Origin: Nautilus pompilius
Taxonomy: Eukaryota > Mollusca > Cephalopoda > Nautilida > Nautilidae
Length of the DNA stretch: 64,000 nucleotides
Direction of reading: 5' to 3'
NCBI GenBank assembly: GCA_018389105.1
Contig: JACATO010001085.1
Coordinates: forward strand, 1,178,001 to 1,242,000
Positions 12,701 through 26,700 of this stretch are shown one piece after another. The stretch's first letter is position 1. Every line of letters starts with the position of its first letter. The position numbers were made by a program, and so were the translations under genes. A model generated the notes under the pieces. It was not told the origin of the DNA, searched no databases, and was given only the letters and a program-made list of their open reading frames with translations.

Positions 12701-15700
12701 GAGTTTGAGGCGGAAGGAATTAAGCCTAAAGCGACACTGACGCACGTGAATAATCGAGCTTTTATGACGTAGCCCGACGCGAGTTCTACGTTTTGCACAA
12801 ACCCAGTTAACAGTAGCAAAAAAACTCTTAGAACCTAACAAAAACAACAACAAAATTAAGTATCTTTCGAGATCGTGTTAACGACAATCTTTCGGTGTCT
12901 ATCTGGCACAGCTATCGAAGTTGGTCGCAATCCGATTTCATCCGGTACAAGGTTGTGTCCCCCTTGTCACGTGACAACTGACCTTGGACTCGGGCTTCTG
13001 CGGCTTCAGCGACGCGTGACCGCTATAAGGTTTCAACCGTGACGCGGATAAGAAACAGTGGTTACAGAAGTACATCCCACCCACCCCGGCCATCTTCTAC
13101 TTTGTCGGGACTGAGGGAATAATGCCGTTAATAATTCCCTAGCTGCCTACTTCTTGAATAACACAGCTGCACCCTGTCAGTGAACAGAAGGCAGCCGCAC
13201 TCTGGACGCGAATGTTTTCTCATAAGAGTTCGGCTTGCGACACAAAAACCACACAAGCTTTGTGAAATCGTAAGCAATCAGCCACCAATCCTGCTGAGTT
13301 GATCTTCGTGGAGAGGGGAGGGGGACGGGTTTGGGGCCAAGTTACCTACAAAACACGCTCTAGCTAGCTACTCATCCGTGGAATGTCACTCGCTGATGGA
13401 AATCCTCCTGCCCGCTGCGGTCCAAGGTTTGACGACACCCAGCGATCTGAAGAGTCTCAACTAAGCTGGTTTTCCAACCGTATTTCGCTCTCTCGCCCAT
13501 CTAAGCCAACTAACTGGCAGGGCCACAGCCCCCCCTCTCCCTTTCGTTATATCGTCGGGTCCCGTAGATGGTCGTGGATTGTGGTCGGCTGATTAAACAA
13601 ACAAACGAGTCGGTAACACCAGTTTTCTTAATTAGAAGTCGTGAAAACCCCCATCGTCATCACGTGACAACTGTATTTAAAAGTTTCATTTCATGGCAGC
13701 TTTCTGAGTCACCGCGCGATTAGTTCAGGTAAAAACTGGCGCTGCAGCTTGTCCCCCGCGTTTACTGTCTTCGCGGTTAATTCAGCCGCTGCATCACTAT
13801 AAACGCTCAATTAGCGATTAAAATCCGGTAAGGTTATCCAAATATTCGGCCATATCCGTAATTAGGACCGAAAAAGGACGAATTCTACATCCTACATAAT
13901 TGGCCGATTCCCGGAATCTAAAAGGTCCAAATAAAGAAGAAGAATCCATCTTCTTTCTCTTTTTTTGGTTTTCACGAATATCATTAAAGGAAATCATTTC
14001 CGTCAATTCTGCCAGAGCGAATTATTTACAGTTCCTGTTGCGTTGAAGGCAAACCTGGGGTCCGTCCGTTACGACGACGGGCGGAGTGTTTTCACCTACC
14101 GTGTCCAATCCAGCGAGAATCAGTTCCGCCAGGTTGGAGTGTATTTCAGGAATCGTCAGCGCTTTGTTGTGCAGCAAGTAGGCCAGCAAGTCCGATGGCT
14201 TCTCCGAAGGCGACAGCCCGTTTAACCGTTGGTCGATGATTTTTTGCGCTGCAGGACAGAAACACAAGAAAACAAAGTCAACACCACAAGAATTTCAGCC
14301 GACGATCGTAAGGACTCGGGAACAACGCTACTCGTAGCCGTGCATCGGTAAATTAAGTTTCTATTCTCTACCGCGCCGCACAACTTGGCCTTTACTCCCT
14401 CCTCCTCCTCTCGTCTTGTCTCAGGTTACGGCAGTTTAACCGAGATGCTCAGAAAATGGTGACAAATCCTCAAACTGATTTCTAGCAGAGCCTCTCGGTA
14501 ATAAGTGAATTCAGAGCAGATATCTAACCTAAAACACATCCCCGACTATCGAAAATAACGTCAAAAAATCTATTTGGAAATTAATTTCGGGTTTTACATC
14601 TCGAGCAAGAATTTAAGACATTTGAGGAAATCCTTTTTTTAAAAAAAAACAACAAAAGCGACTGGGGAAAAATCGGATTCAATCTACACGTGATACTTTG
14701 CATCGACGTGACGAGGCTGACGGGTGTGGTGACGTTTCGAGGAAGCTCGGCCCGACCTACTCCGGCGTCGTTGTCACCGGCCGACGACCAGGCAGCCAAA
14801 AATACCGAATCATGCAATTTACGTTTGGCCAAGGGGAAAAGAGGCTTCAAGTTAAATATGATAACTTTTGGAGTCGCCGTGCGAAACAACAGGCCCAGAT
14901 TTTTTCACGTTTTTCATGTGTGAGGCCGGTTTTTTGACATTGCAGACTGTTTCCTCACCCGGTCTTCACAAGAGTTTTGCCGGCTCTCACAGTCCGCGAG
15001 ATGAATGTATTAAGACTTTGCTAACCTGGAGCAGCCAAACGTGTGCTACCTACCGAAGTTGTAAATAACATCCGACGAGGACACGTGCTTCTTCCATATG
15101 TTGGTTTTGAGCAGTTTGTGCAAACTAGCGCCGATCACCATTTGGTAGCCGGTCAAAAACATTATTCCGACCGAGTCAATAAACTCCTGGATATCTGGAG
15201 GCATTTCATTTTCTAAGCATCCTAAACGGCACCCAAACACCACTGTGGCGATAGCTGAAAAAAAAAATCATATATATATATAACAGCAATCTCAGGTGTT
15301 AGACCACTGGTCTAACTGGTTAATTAGAACATCTACAACAATCCTCTTGTGTCTTAGGCCACTGATCTAGGTAACTGAATAAAATAAGGAAAAATCCCTG
15401 GTATTAGACCACTGGTCTAAATACTTAAATAAAATATGAAGAGTGACAAAAGCTGTTAATTATAATAGCAATAGCAACCTGGGATATTAAACCACCGGTT
15501 TACCTGAACTTTGCGAGTGGATTTCCTCGCTTCTCCAAGGGTGGGGGGGTCTCGCTTCCAGGTACCGTTTCGGAGACAACACGTCTTCGGATGTCATTTT
15601 TTAAGTACACAAACCCCTCCCATCTCCCGCGAAAAACCATCACCATTCCGCTTACCTCTTCTGCTTCCCTTGATCCTGGTTACACAGCTTGCAGGAGATA

Positions 15701-17642
15701 AATGGTGCATAAGCAAACACAATTCCCTCCCGGAAAGCTAAATAAATGTAGCGATACTGCTACAGGGTTGATCACTGGAGATAGGTATGATGGCTATTTA
15801 ATTTTCTTCTGGGCCCCTGATCCAACAACCGCTTTCTGTTAACCCGTTACTGGCGCTGCCCGACTACTCTTGCTGCGATTACCGACTGTCGAGCTAAAGC
15901 CACCCTGGAATCAAATTAGAATCTGATTTGGGCTGATCTGTCACTGGGCAGTTTTACCGGAGAGGCGATCGGGGCAGCGATTTGGGTTAACAGCAGGCTA
16001 GCACATACCGGTCGACTCAATGCGAAACAATCTATTTCTAATTCAATGAAACGTCGTTATCCTCGTTTCCAGCTACGAATTATTCTAAGACAGTCACACC
16101 GATAGTCTGTTGTTTCTCTTCTGGCTGGCCGGCTGAAGAGCCTCCGGCCGCCCACAGCATGAAGAATGGTGAAGTATTCAATCAGACGATACAACTGCCT
16201 CTGCAGATACGCCAAAAAGACCTCTTTTTACCAAGAAAGCGGGCGTGGAAACGGCTAAATCGTAGAAGAGGTGAATAAAATAAACTTACACTCAACAGCC
16301 CACTTGTAGAACTCGTTTGGCAGATTCGGTACCAGGCCGTTTTCGTCCCTAACATGTCTAACCCGCTTCACCAGTCCGTCGATGACGTCATTCATCTGGT
16401 CGGCGTACGTCGAAACGTCTTTCGGACGCAAGAGTTTTGGCGCTATCGCACTTCTATATTTGTGCCAGTTTTCTTTCCCGCTGTTGGAGAGAATAAAGGG
16501 GGGAACAAACTGTAACAGAGAACCGTGGGAGGAAAACAACGTGAAAACGGAACTGTTTCATACATGAACAAATTACAGCTGTTTCTGACGAGGAATCCAT
16601 GGTTCCTCCAAGTATTGTGCAGCTATTTGGAGTTTAATACAGAATCAACGTGACTAGAGGTTCAAGGGGCAGGTAAACTTGGTGTAATCAAACGGTGACT
16701 TAGAACAGTCTCGCCATTCCACCTTAATGACCTCGCCTTGGAAAGATGATGACATCACAAGATCCGCTATACCATAGGATTATAAAGCTGACTTAAAGTT
16801 GAAGTTATCATCACAAACTATGAACCACAATAGACAGGTGTCATGGCCGTACCTCTTATGGAACACTGATAATTACAAACAAGATTGCAGAAGCAAACCA
16901 GCCAGTTTGTATCATCAGAGTAGCCACGAAGTATTCTGGCTATTTCCATGTCATCCGAATTGTGGATATTAAAAAAATCAACCTTGCCAGCGAATTACAC
17001 CGAACAGTGATAAGTTTGATACTTGTGAGGCAAACAGAACCGAGTCTTACCCTAAAATACATCAACATTAATTGTTTTCTAGCTTTGATATCGAGAGACA
17101 AGATAATTGTATTATGTGAAATTCTGTACTTGATCTTTGTGGGAGAAATATTGTTAAGTAAGTCTGGTCTGAACCGACCAATCAGAAAGCGTAATTTTAT
17201 TTTCTGCAGGCTGGTTTATTTAGTTTGATAGTCAATTTGTTCTTCGCTTGAAGAGTGTAGTGAACACCTTTACCGTTAAATGGGTCTACCGTTATAGTCT
17301 GAGCAGTTAAATATCATTAAATGAGTCCATCGTAGATGAACAGGTCTGAATTAATTAGTTCTCTTCCCTGTATCTTTGGAAATTGTCTGTTGCGGCAAGC
17401 ATCTGATCTTCTGAAATAAATTCTTCGGTTACCTTCGGTGATATTGATAAGCGTTCTATTTATTTGTTTACTTATATGGCTATCGTGTCCACTCTATCAT
17501 TTATTTACAGGGAACATATCCTAAAATAATATCTTTGTTACAGTGTGTGTGAGCTGCGTACAGAGATGAGGAATGAGAGAGAGAGAGAGGAGAGAGAGAT
17601 GGAGAGAGAGAGAGAGAGAGAGATGATGATGATGATGTCAGT

Positions 17643-17739
<97 letters not shown>

Positions 17740-20700
17740 GACTGTGTGTTTGGGCACAATCATCTCAGCCTTAAATGATGTTGTTCATCTTTTATGACGT
17801 AACTCGTAGACACGATAACAGATTCAAGCAAGAGAGAGAAAAAGGTAAGTTTAGAAAAAGAAGAAAAAATAGAAAATTTCAATCATTCAAAGTTTAATAA
17901 AAGAAACAAACAACATGTGGTTTCTTATTATAATGCGACAAGGGACAAACTTCACTGGTCGAACTTTGCTAATTTAATTGGCAGATTATATAAATGCTCT
18001 CATTAAATTGCGTATTTTGGAACGATAAATACATGGTTATGGAAATAAATTGACTAACCACTTTATTAGGACCTACATATGTACCCTTTCAGACTTGAGC
18101 CTCACCTGAGCTGCAGATATAAATTAGGTTGACCACATGATGTGACAGGTAATCTGTGTAGCAGCACTATAAATATGACTTGGAGAAGCATATTTACAGT
18201 CGGTCTAACAGATACGGAGAAAGGAAAAGACATTACAGCGATCCAAAGAGGCGTGGCAGTGGGTGTATGTCTAGCGGGTGCCACAGTGGTCGAGACAGCT
18301 TTATTGGTAGACTGCTGCTACAAGATATCGGTGTTCGAGTTTATCACCAATGGAAAAAGATAAAGAAAATATCTGCTGTGAGAGGGAATTCTGACGGCAA
18401 ACACGCAGTAAGAAGAGAGGAGGAAGGCGGTTAGACGGGATAGTAAAATCCAACCGTCATGAAACCAGAGACCCCAGAGACCTTCGGTGTCCACTAGTCT
18501 CCACCCTAGTTTGCGAAAATCGTTGATCGCGGTCACCAACGCGACGAGACTCAGGCAGAGTCAGAAGAACTAGCAAAAACTGTCGCGGTCCAGGCTGTAT
18601 TCTTTCTTTCTCTCCACAGGTGAGAGACAGGTTTTGAGAAAGTCCGCACGAATCGTTTCCTCCTCCTGTGCAATAATTCCAACTGTCCAAGCCTCTGGTG
18701 AAAGAGTCATGGTTCGGAAAATGTCTTGCTGGCATACCCTGAGGCTCCTCGATCCTTTTAGAAAGTAGAATGAATACCAAAGCTTACCTCAGCATTATTT
18801 CCAATCAAGTGCATCCAGCGATTCTTCCTGCGAGGAACGGATACCGCTAAAAGATATTGCTCCTATGCACCATAGCCACATTGGGCGTGTTCATGGGTAA
18901 AACAACGTGATGGAGATTTCGGGTGTCTCCCCTGGCCAGCCCAATCCTCGAACCTCAACCAACCGGAGCATCTGTGGGTTGGACTTCAGAGAGGCATTCG
19001 CCATCAGATCACCTGCCTACTTTGTTTCATACATCATCTTTAATGACTGGACGGGAAGCATCCACCAGAACACCAGGCGCCACGTCGTGTCAGGGCTGTC
19101 AATCGGGTAAACGTGCGCCCTACGCCCTCAACCTTCGAGAAGCTCTTCTGCTTTATGGATGCTTCAACCTCGGTTAACGGTTAAATCTGAACCGCCGTCT
19201 ACTGTCGGAATGTAAAACGTTTCTGGCCAGAGCTCACGTCGGAGCCGAGATCCCGTTGTGAGCGGATCTCTCATTGGTAAAGACGCGCTCTTCTTGGGCC
19301 TGCTGGACCAGCCTGCCTGGTTAGGCCGGTGTAGAGAAATAGAGTCTTTAGGTAAATTGCTTCTGGTGGTGATTGAAAATGGCAAAGGCTACTTTTATGA
19401 TTTATTTATCAGCAACGTTTATATATTGCCGCTGCTTTCAAATCTCCTATAAATATCCTTTGTAAATTCGGCACGCACATAACATGTTCGAAGAGAGATA
19501 CATTTGTTTGCCCCAACCTTTTAAAGTCCAGACATGAGGCCTCTTGTATATTTCTCACCTGTATAGACGGCGTGCAGCTTTTTCTACTTCTTTACTTTCG
19601 ATCAGAAAAGGGCGGTAACTCTTGGTTTTTCAGTCCCGGCTAGGTAAATGCTATTGGAAATGTCACAATTTACAAACATTTATTTGGAAACTTAAAGAAT
19701 AACCAAAGAATCATGAGATAGTGCCAGCCAACAATGAACGCGCATTTCGCATTCACACGACGCGGCACAGCCAATTTCCAAGTTATGAACCAAACAGCCT
19801 CGAGGTCGGGCTAACGGATAAAAGGAAAAAACAGGTGGAGAGAAGTTTGGTTTCCTTGCGTTATATTACACAAGGAAATATCCATATAGGTTGGGTTTTT
19901 CTCTAAAAGAAGGGGAAAAAAAAGAATTACAATAACTTTAAAAGAGTTGATGCTTGACTTCTGTTGAAAGGATGAGGTTATTCTAGCAGCAGTTCCTTAG
20001 TTACAAGGTTTAATCCGCTGACCAGGTCGCGTTTATCTCCCCAGAACTAAAGAGCCGACCTAGAGAGAGAAAACCTTGACTCAGCCAGAACTGATCAGGC
20101 AACTTTCTCCATAATTAATCAAGCGAATCGTGGCTAATTTTAAAGTTACAGTAAGATCTTTTCTTTTGACTTGCTTTGTTTTTTATTAACTTTTATGATT
20201 TTTCTGTTAAAGTTAATTTTTTGTTGGGGGGTCCATCATTTCAATCCTGTATTTATCACCTGAAGGAGATGTCTTTGATCCGTTTTTCTTCTCATTTATT
20301 TCAGATTTTCTCTTCGTGTAAGGGAGATAACTTTTAGTTAATCGCCTGGGTCACGCGCTACTATGTACATTTTTAAAAAATTATTCCACATAGAAAGGAA
20401 CGCGTGCGACAGAGCGACAGAGATCGTCGTCAATGGTAACCGAAAGAGCGGTTAAGGACTAAACACTTTTTCTACTCACGCTGACATGAGACCGTTTTCT
20501 TTCTTCCGAAGTTCTTTGTAAAGGACCCACGACTGATAAGGAGGTCGGTTGGGATGCCTGCCCTCGTTTCGCATAAACTCTTCCACCAGTCGGGGGTCAG
20601 CTAAGCTGATGTTCGTGTGCTGACCAAAGTTGAACCGGAACATGTTTCCGTATTTCTTATGGTAACGCAGCTGAAAAGACGGAAACAGAAGCGAAGTTAG

Positions 20701-23700
20701 ATTAAACTACTGTCCGGACTGTCGACCAGCGCAGACATCTTACAATGGCGACCAAGGTTTGTCCATCCGGGTTCCCTGACTCCTCCTCCAAACTCTAAAG
20801 CCAGAAAGTTTGCACGATCATCCGAAACGGCACGGAACCGGCCAGTCTGGAGATCTCTGTTGCGGAGCGGTGGCCATGTTTTTCCGTCTGACGTCACTCA
20901 AGACCTCCAGATGTGCTTAAATCAGTTCTGCGGCTTGGAATGCCAGATTATTCCGGTAAAGGGAAGAGAAGAAAGAGAACTGGCCGGAGTTTCTTTGTGC
21001 ATGCCATTAAAGTACAAACAACCCGGCTACAGTAAGTCGACGCGGACTCCGATCGTATCGACCGCTGAAAGGCCAGATCACGGTCGACGTGTTCTCTGGT
21101 ATTGGATCTAGCCAGTAAGACAATGCAAAGTAAAACAATACACCCGCGTGATTAAACAATATGAAAACTAGAATCGTGCCTAAAGTAGGAATTTCTTTCC
21201 TATTTCGCTTGTTGTCATTGTTCTACATCGAAGTGATCTTATCAAGATCTCCGCGACAAAGTCATTTATTGTCTACTTACATCAACCATTTTTTGTCTTC
21301 TATGTCCTTTGTGACAAATCTTTTAGGCTCGCAGGCAAAAGACACGGCAGAGTAATCGCATCCTGTGGTGCGCATAATAAGAAAATAACTGAAACTCTAC
21401 AAGGTAAACAAGTGACGTCATTTACGACAACAGTACAGTAAATACTGAGTCGCCAAACGCACAGTCTGAAGTACAGAAAGTAGCAACAGCACTAATTTAT
21501 CTACTTACTGTTTTACTCAAGCGATTTGTTATTAGCAAATAAGCGAAATTAAAATCAACCCGATTATTAAATAGGAATACTCCCCCCATTGTCTTCTGCT
21601 GTATGGTAAAAAAAAAACAGAGATCTACAGATGGGATTTAAGAACCAGCTGATGCTGAAGCTGTTGATAGCCACCTGTGGTAACTTATTCCATCCAGTCG
21701 TGGTTTTGTTATTTGAAAAATCTTTTCGTAAGCAGGCAGTTTATCCAATATATAATTATGTACCACACAATTAATTTTATTTAGACAATAGGTGTAATTA
21801 ATCAATGCTGTCTACAAGAGAAAACGTTTTTCACAATTTAAAATACCTCTTTAAGATCAACCTTGCTTAATGACCAACACGATTTCCTATAGCAGGTTAT
21901 CTGCCCTTGATCAGTGGTGCTATGTAAAATGTAAAGAGCTGCGGTAACCCGTGAAATTTCAGGACTGATGAGGAGGAGGAATGCGATCTAGGAACAACCC
22001 TTCGGTGTGTCAAATCTTCCATAGCTTAATACAAAGTATTATTATTCCACGTCGGACATTCTTTTCGCTCATGTGCGCGTTCTTAGCGGCAGTAGGTGAC
22101 GTCATTGTGAGATCTCATCTCATTCCCGCCCGGGATGATTTTCGCTACATCGAGAGAAGTCAGCTGGGAGGTTTGGCAACAAGATGCTGACGGGCCTCGA
22201 AGCACTGGGACGTGCGGGTTGGGCCGAGCTTCTGTGTGCTCCGGTCTGCTATTTATAACAGAAACGTTTTACAAGCCAACATTTCAAACAACTTGTTCTT
22301 GTTTTTGCTAAATCACAAATCTAATTTAAGTCCATTGGTTCGCTCGTGTTTCTTCTTTGGCATTCTCCCCTAGAACTAGACATCCCAAATACCTGACTCT
22401 GTCACAGGTGTAATGTAATCTTGTCGACGGTCATCTCGCCCGGCGGCTTTTAGGGAAAACAGGATCTCTGGAAGTAGGTTCTGATACTGCATCAGCTATC
22501 GGAGCGACTATTTCTGAACTAAGCGGACCGCAGCAGAACCCACCTAACCGTTCTGTTTTGGGGAGATTACACATTCAACTCTGGTCTACCTTAGGTGATA
22601 TCAGAAGCCTTTACCCCATTGTAAACTCTGAAGCATTCCACAAAACAGCTGCTGGATGACTCGCTCCTCCGTCCGCCATGTTAGTGAAGGATTTTATAAT
22701 CTGAAGCTGTACGTCCAGTCGGGCTGTTGGCCGTGTCATCCGATCGCATTTCTCGTCGTTACATCGACGTGCACACCTCTGCAGTTTGGCAGAACGAAGC
22801 AGTAGCAGATGTACGGCGCGACGGAAATAACAGGATTCCAGTACATTTCCCCGAGCCGGCTCGAGGAATCGCGGGTCACGTGTATCGTCACACAGAGGCG
22901 GCGAGAAGATGGCGCACGGCGGCTCACTAAAGTTGAACAAACAACAGAAAGGGGAAGAAAAGGGAAGTATTTCGGTTAGCGATCGAATCCCGGATCTTAA
23001 GACGAGTCATGTGATTATTTACGGCAGCCAGAAACAGTGAACGTCAACTCAGATAACCAGACAACTGGGCGAAACAGGGGTCTAACTACTCCGGCCCCTG
23101 TACCACTCCTCCCGAACATCTCTCCACTGATTGTTCGCGTTCCTAGGGACTTCATGTCCTCCCCGCGCGGTAATTACACAGGTTGTACATTTTGTCAAAT
23201 TGCCGAATATCCACAAAGAAGGGCCCCGTTTTCTTCTTTTGATGTCAACAGTTACTGACATATTGCATTTTCTGCCAGTCGATCGGCTCAGATAATCGCT
23301 GTTCTCCTCCGACTGGCGGCTGACGAATACTTTCACGCTCCGCCTGACGCGTTGTTTTCATCTGACACAAAGTTGTGACACTTTCACCTTCTTTTCCCGC
23401 CCCGATCACTTTGATCTCCCGCAGGCCGACTTTCCTTTTTGCTGTTGTTGTTGTTGCTGTAATGACGGGTTTATTGCGAACAGTCAAGTGTTTTAACGGC
23501 ACCGAGCGGAGGCGACAATTAGCTGCAAGGTAAAGAAAGAAAAAAAAAAAGAGCAAAATTACAGGTTATTATTTTGCTTGGCCTCGCTACATACGGCAGC
23601 AGTCCCTGGATAAAGGGAAACTTTAAAGGTTTCGCTGAACCTCTTCTGATAACAGGGAAGCGGCGAAAAAAAGGGCGGCGGGGGAGCAACGACAACACAG

Positions 23701-26700
23701 GAATCTTAACGACCGCAGCTTTCGACAGCATCCGTCGTCAGTTCGGCCATAATGGCCGATCCTGCGGGTTAATGCGACACTCGAAAAAATAACGCCGTCG
23801 AGGTGGAAACTCCGAGGAGGCTGACCACCCCCAATCCCCCAGTAAGGTGCTCACCGGCTCGTGGTGACCTCACGACCGCTTACTCGGCCCCTGTAAGAAC
23901 TGCCAACAACAGCAGAACAAACGGAAACGAGTAATAGTTGGGAGAGCGGTTCTCGGCCCAGTGTGCGCACGCACGCACGCGCCCTTTAAGACTTCCTCTA
24001 TCGCGATCGCGTCAACGGAGGGCAGGGGGGCGGACGTGAAAGAGACGAAGAGCGAGCTATCTCTGACACGATCTCGGGGCCCTGTGGCCGGCCGGCTGAA
24101 AAAATGCGAGCAATCGCGATACCAGATGTGGTTTAACACCATGACGAACAATGGCGCATTGTATCGGCTTCGTGTTTATCGTAAGGAAAAAAAAAAAAAT
24201 ATATATATAAAATATATATATATATATATAGGAGTGTAATTCTTGAACAAGAGCAGACTGGAGGAGGGAAAGATCCCCGGAGCGGGTAGGGGGAAAGGCT
24301 GTTGTTGTCCACCATACTTTTTTTTTTTTTTTTTTTTTTACTTAGCCGACGAGCCTCGGCGGAGATTAAATATGTCTGCCCTCTTTTCTCTGTAAGACGT
24401 CATCTCTCTCTGTACTGACGTCATATATCTCTCTGTACAAACGTAATCTCTCTCTGTACTGACGTCATATATCTCTCTGTACAGACGTAATCTCTCTCTG
24501 TACAGACGTCATCTTTCTCTGTACTGACGTCATATATCTCTCTGTACAGACGTCATCTCTCTCTGTACTGACGTCATATATCTCTCTGTAAGACGTCATC
24601 TCTCTCTGTACTGACGTCATCTCTCTCTCTCTCTCTTGCAAACCGGACACTTACTCGCAATTCGAAAGTCGTTCGATGCTTTTATAAATAAACAAAATCC
24701 AAATCCGTCTTAGAGAAACCATTTTGAATATAACCAAAGTCAAACGAAAGGAAGAACCCCCCCACTGCTGCTAAGATTAAATCAACAGCACTGACTCATG
24801 TAATCTTGCCTGTCTACTCGCTAACAATCACGGTTCCACAGGGTTACCGCGTTGATTAAAAAGATTATGTATAAATAGACCGTCTGCATCTACGCGTTGC
24901 CACTTATAGGAAGGTAGAGTTTTTACGAGACGCAAGCAAAATAACTTAATTGTCAGAACGTCGCGATATTCGGTTATCGTACACCGAGTGCAGCAGATAA
25001 GTGACTTTTTTACTTTATTATTGTAACTCCAGTCCGTATCTTGATATTTATCACCCGTCCAAAGTTTCTCGTTCGATTTCTTGTCAGCTTTCATTTAATC
25101 AGATGTCCTGACTTTACCCAATTCATGCGCACTAGAACAGGCCGAGGAATTGGCCACATGCAGGATAAACGACCGGAAGTTCGCAATCTAAGATTTTCTC
25201 TTTTTTTTTAAAAAAAAAAAAACACCTTTTTTACCAGGAAATTTTCCGTCGTATTCCTTTTCCTACGGGTTTTTTCCCTTTAAAATCAGCACAGGGGGGA
25301 TATATTAACATTTTCACAACTTGGGCTGCATACAACCCAAGAAGAGATAGAAGAACAAGCGGGGGGGTCTACAGCCCAGCTCGCTAACCAGATAGAAGCT
25401 GGAAAGTAACTTCTCCTCTCTCCTCTGCGGCCATTCTCTTATCTGTGCTTTATCGTCGCTTGGCAAACGGAAGTCAGATGGCAAAAATCTATTCAACGAT
25501 CGTGGAAACGAGAGTCGACGTTGTGGCCAGGGTCCGGGTAATTTGGACCCTAGGCGCCATTTTCTCGCCAATCTGTTTCCCCGAGTCAGCGCCAAGGTCC
25601 TGACTTCACACCAGGAGTCACGGGTCGCCAGAAACGGTCAGTGCATGACCGAAAGGACAGTCGGCATTGGTGTCATAAAAGATGTGTTGGAGCCCCTCCC
25701 TCCCGGGGGCTTTTACGAGGACCGCATTCCACTAGATTGGATTTTCTTATAATATCTAAACGTTCTCAGAACACGCACAGAGACAGTTTCAGGATGGCCG
25801 GCCGTAGTATCCGCCTCCAGCTCAGGACGCCTGGTCTCAGACCTGCAGCCCCGGAGAGTTAAAAGTATGTCTTTCCTCGATCTACAGCCCAAGGCTTTGT
25901 CACTCTTCGTTGATCCTTAACATGGCCGTAGTATTGACTGCCATCGATATCCCTGAAGCTAGAAGGAGTGTCACAGCAAGAACAGCCGCATCTACTTCCC
26001 GTAGTCCGCAGCTGCACCAAGGTGCTAAAGCCAACTGCCTACAACTTGCAAAAATCGTCTTTCTCTTTCTAAGCCACCTAACGATTATTGGAAATTTGTG
26101 CCCCATCAGAGAATAGTTTCCGACGAAGCTACGCTGCGTCGAAACAATCCTTAATCGGACTTTACCTGTGTATAGCACCTGCAGAGATTGTATCGAAGCG
26201 CCGAATTATTCATATGTTGTCTAATTTGGTAATAGAAGTTTGAAGAACAGGCATGTTTTTTTTTTAGAAATGGATGAATAGCACTTCTTATTCTAAGGAC
26301 TTCTGAAAACACAAAATTATCTATACTAATAGTAATTTCAGACTAAATCAGACAAACCCAAAACTTACTCTGTTTATTTCGAGAGAGAAAATGTATCTAT
26401 AATATAACACGATCTGATAGCACGGTTGCACCGAGAGCACAGAGTCTGTGGTTTAGGTACCAGCAGACCGTTGCAGATTGTTCCTAATTACAACAGTCGG
26501 TTTAAACGACCCAGAGATTTACACCGGGGAGAGTTAGTTAAAGTGACCATCCAACACCTTTAGCGAATATTCTGTTCGAGCAATGACTCAGCGCCTTAAC
26601 CGTCTCCTATCATCTATATTCTTTGACGACAAACAAGAATTGAAAAGCTTCCATTATGAGTCTGTCTAGCGAACCTTCGAAATGCATTATGGGGGTGGCA

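Larger units (their letters stand above)
16481..20479 (-). other. P450 intron 2 (4.0 kb)
   Basis: Contains the compound microsatellite at 17568 and the broken Tc1-like transposase. The remainder is AT-rich without coding signal. Confidence 0.7.

Noticed and set aside
22611..22679. Alternative P450 first exon beginning MADGGASH
   Set aside because: Good ATG context and a GTAAAG follow, but the donor is phase 2 while exon 2 needs phase 0.
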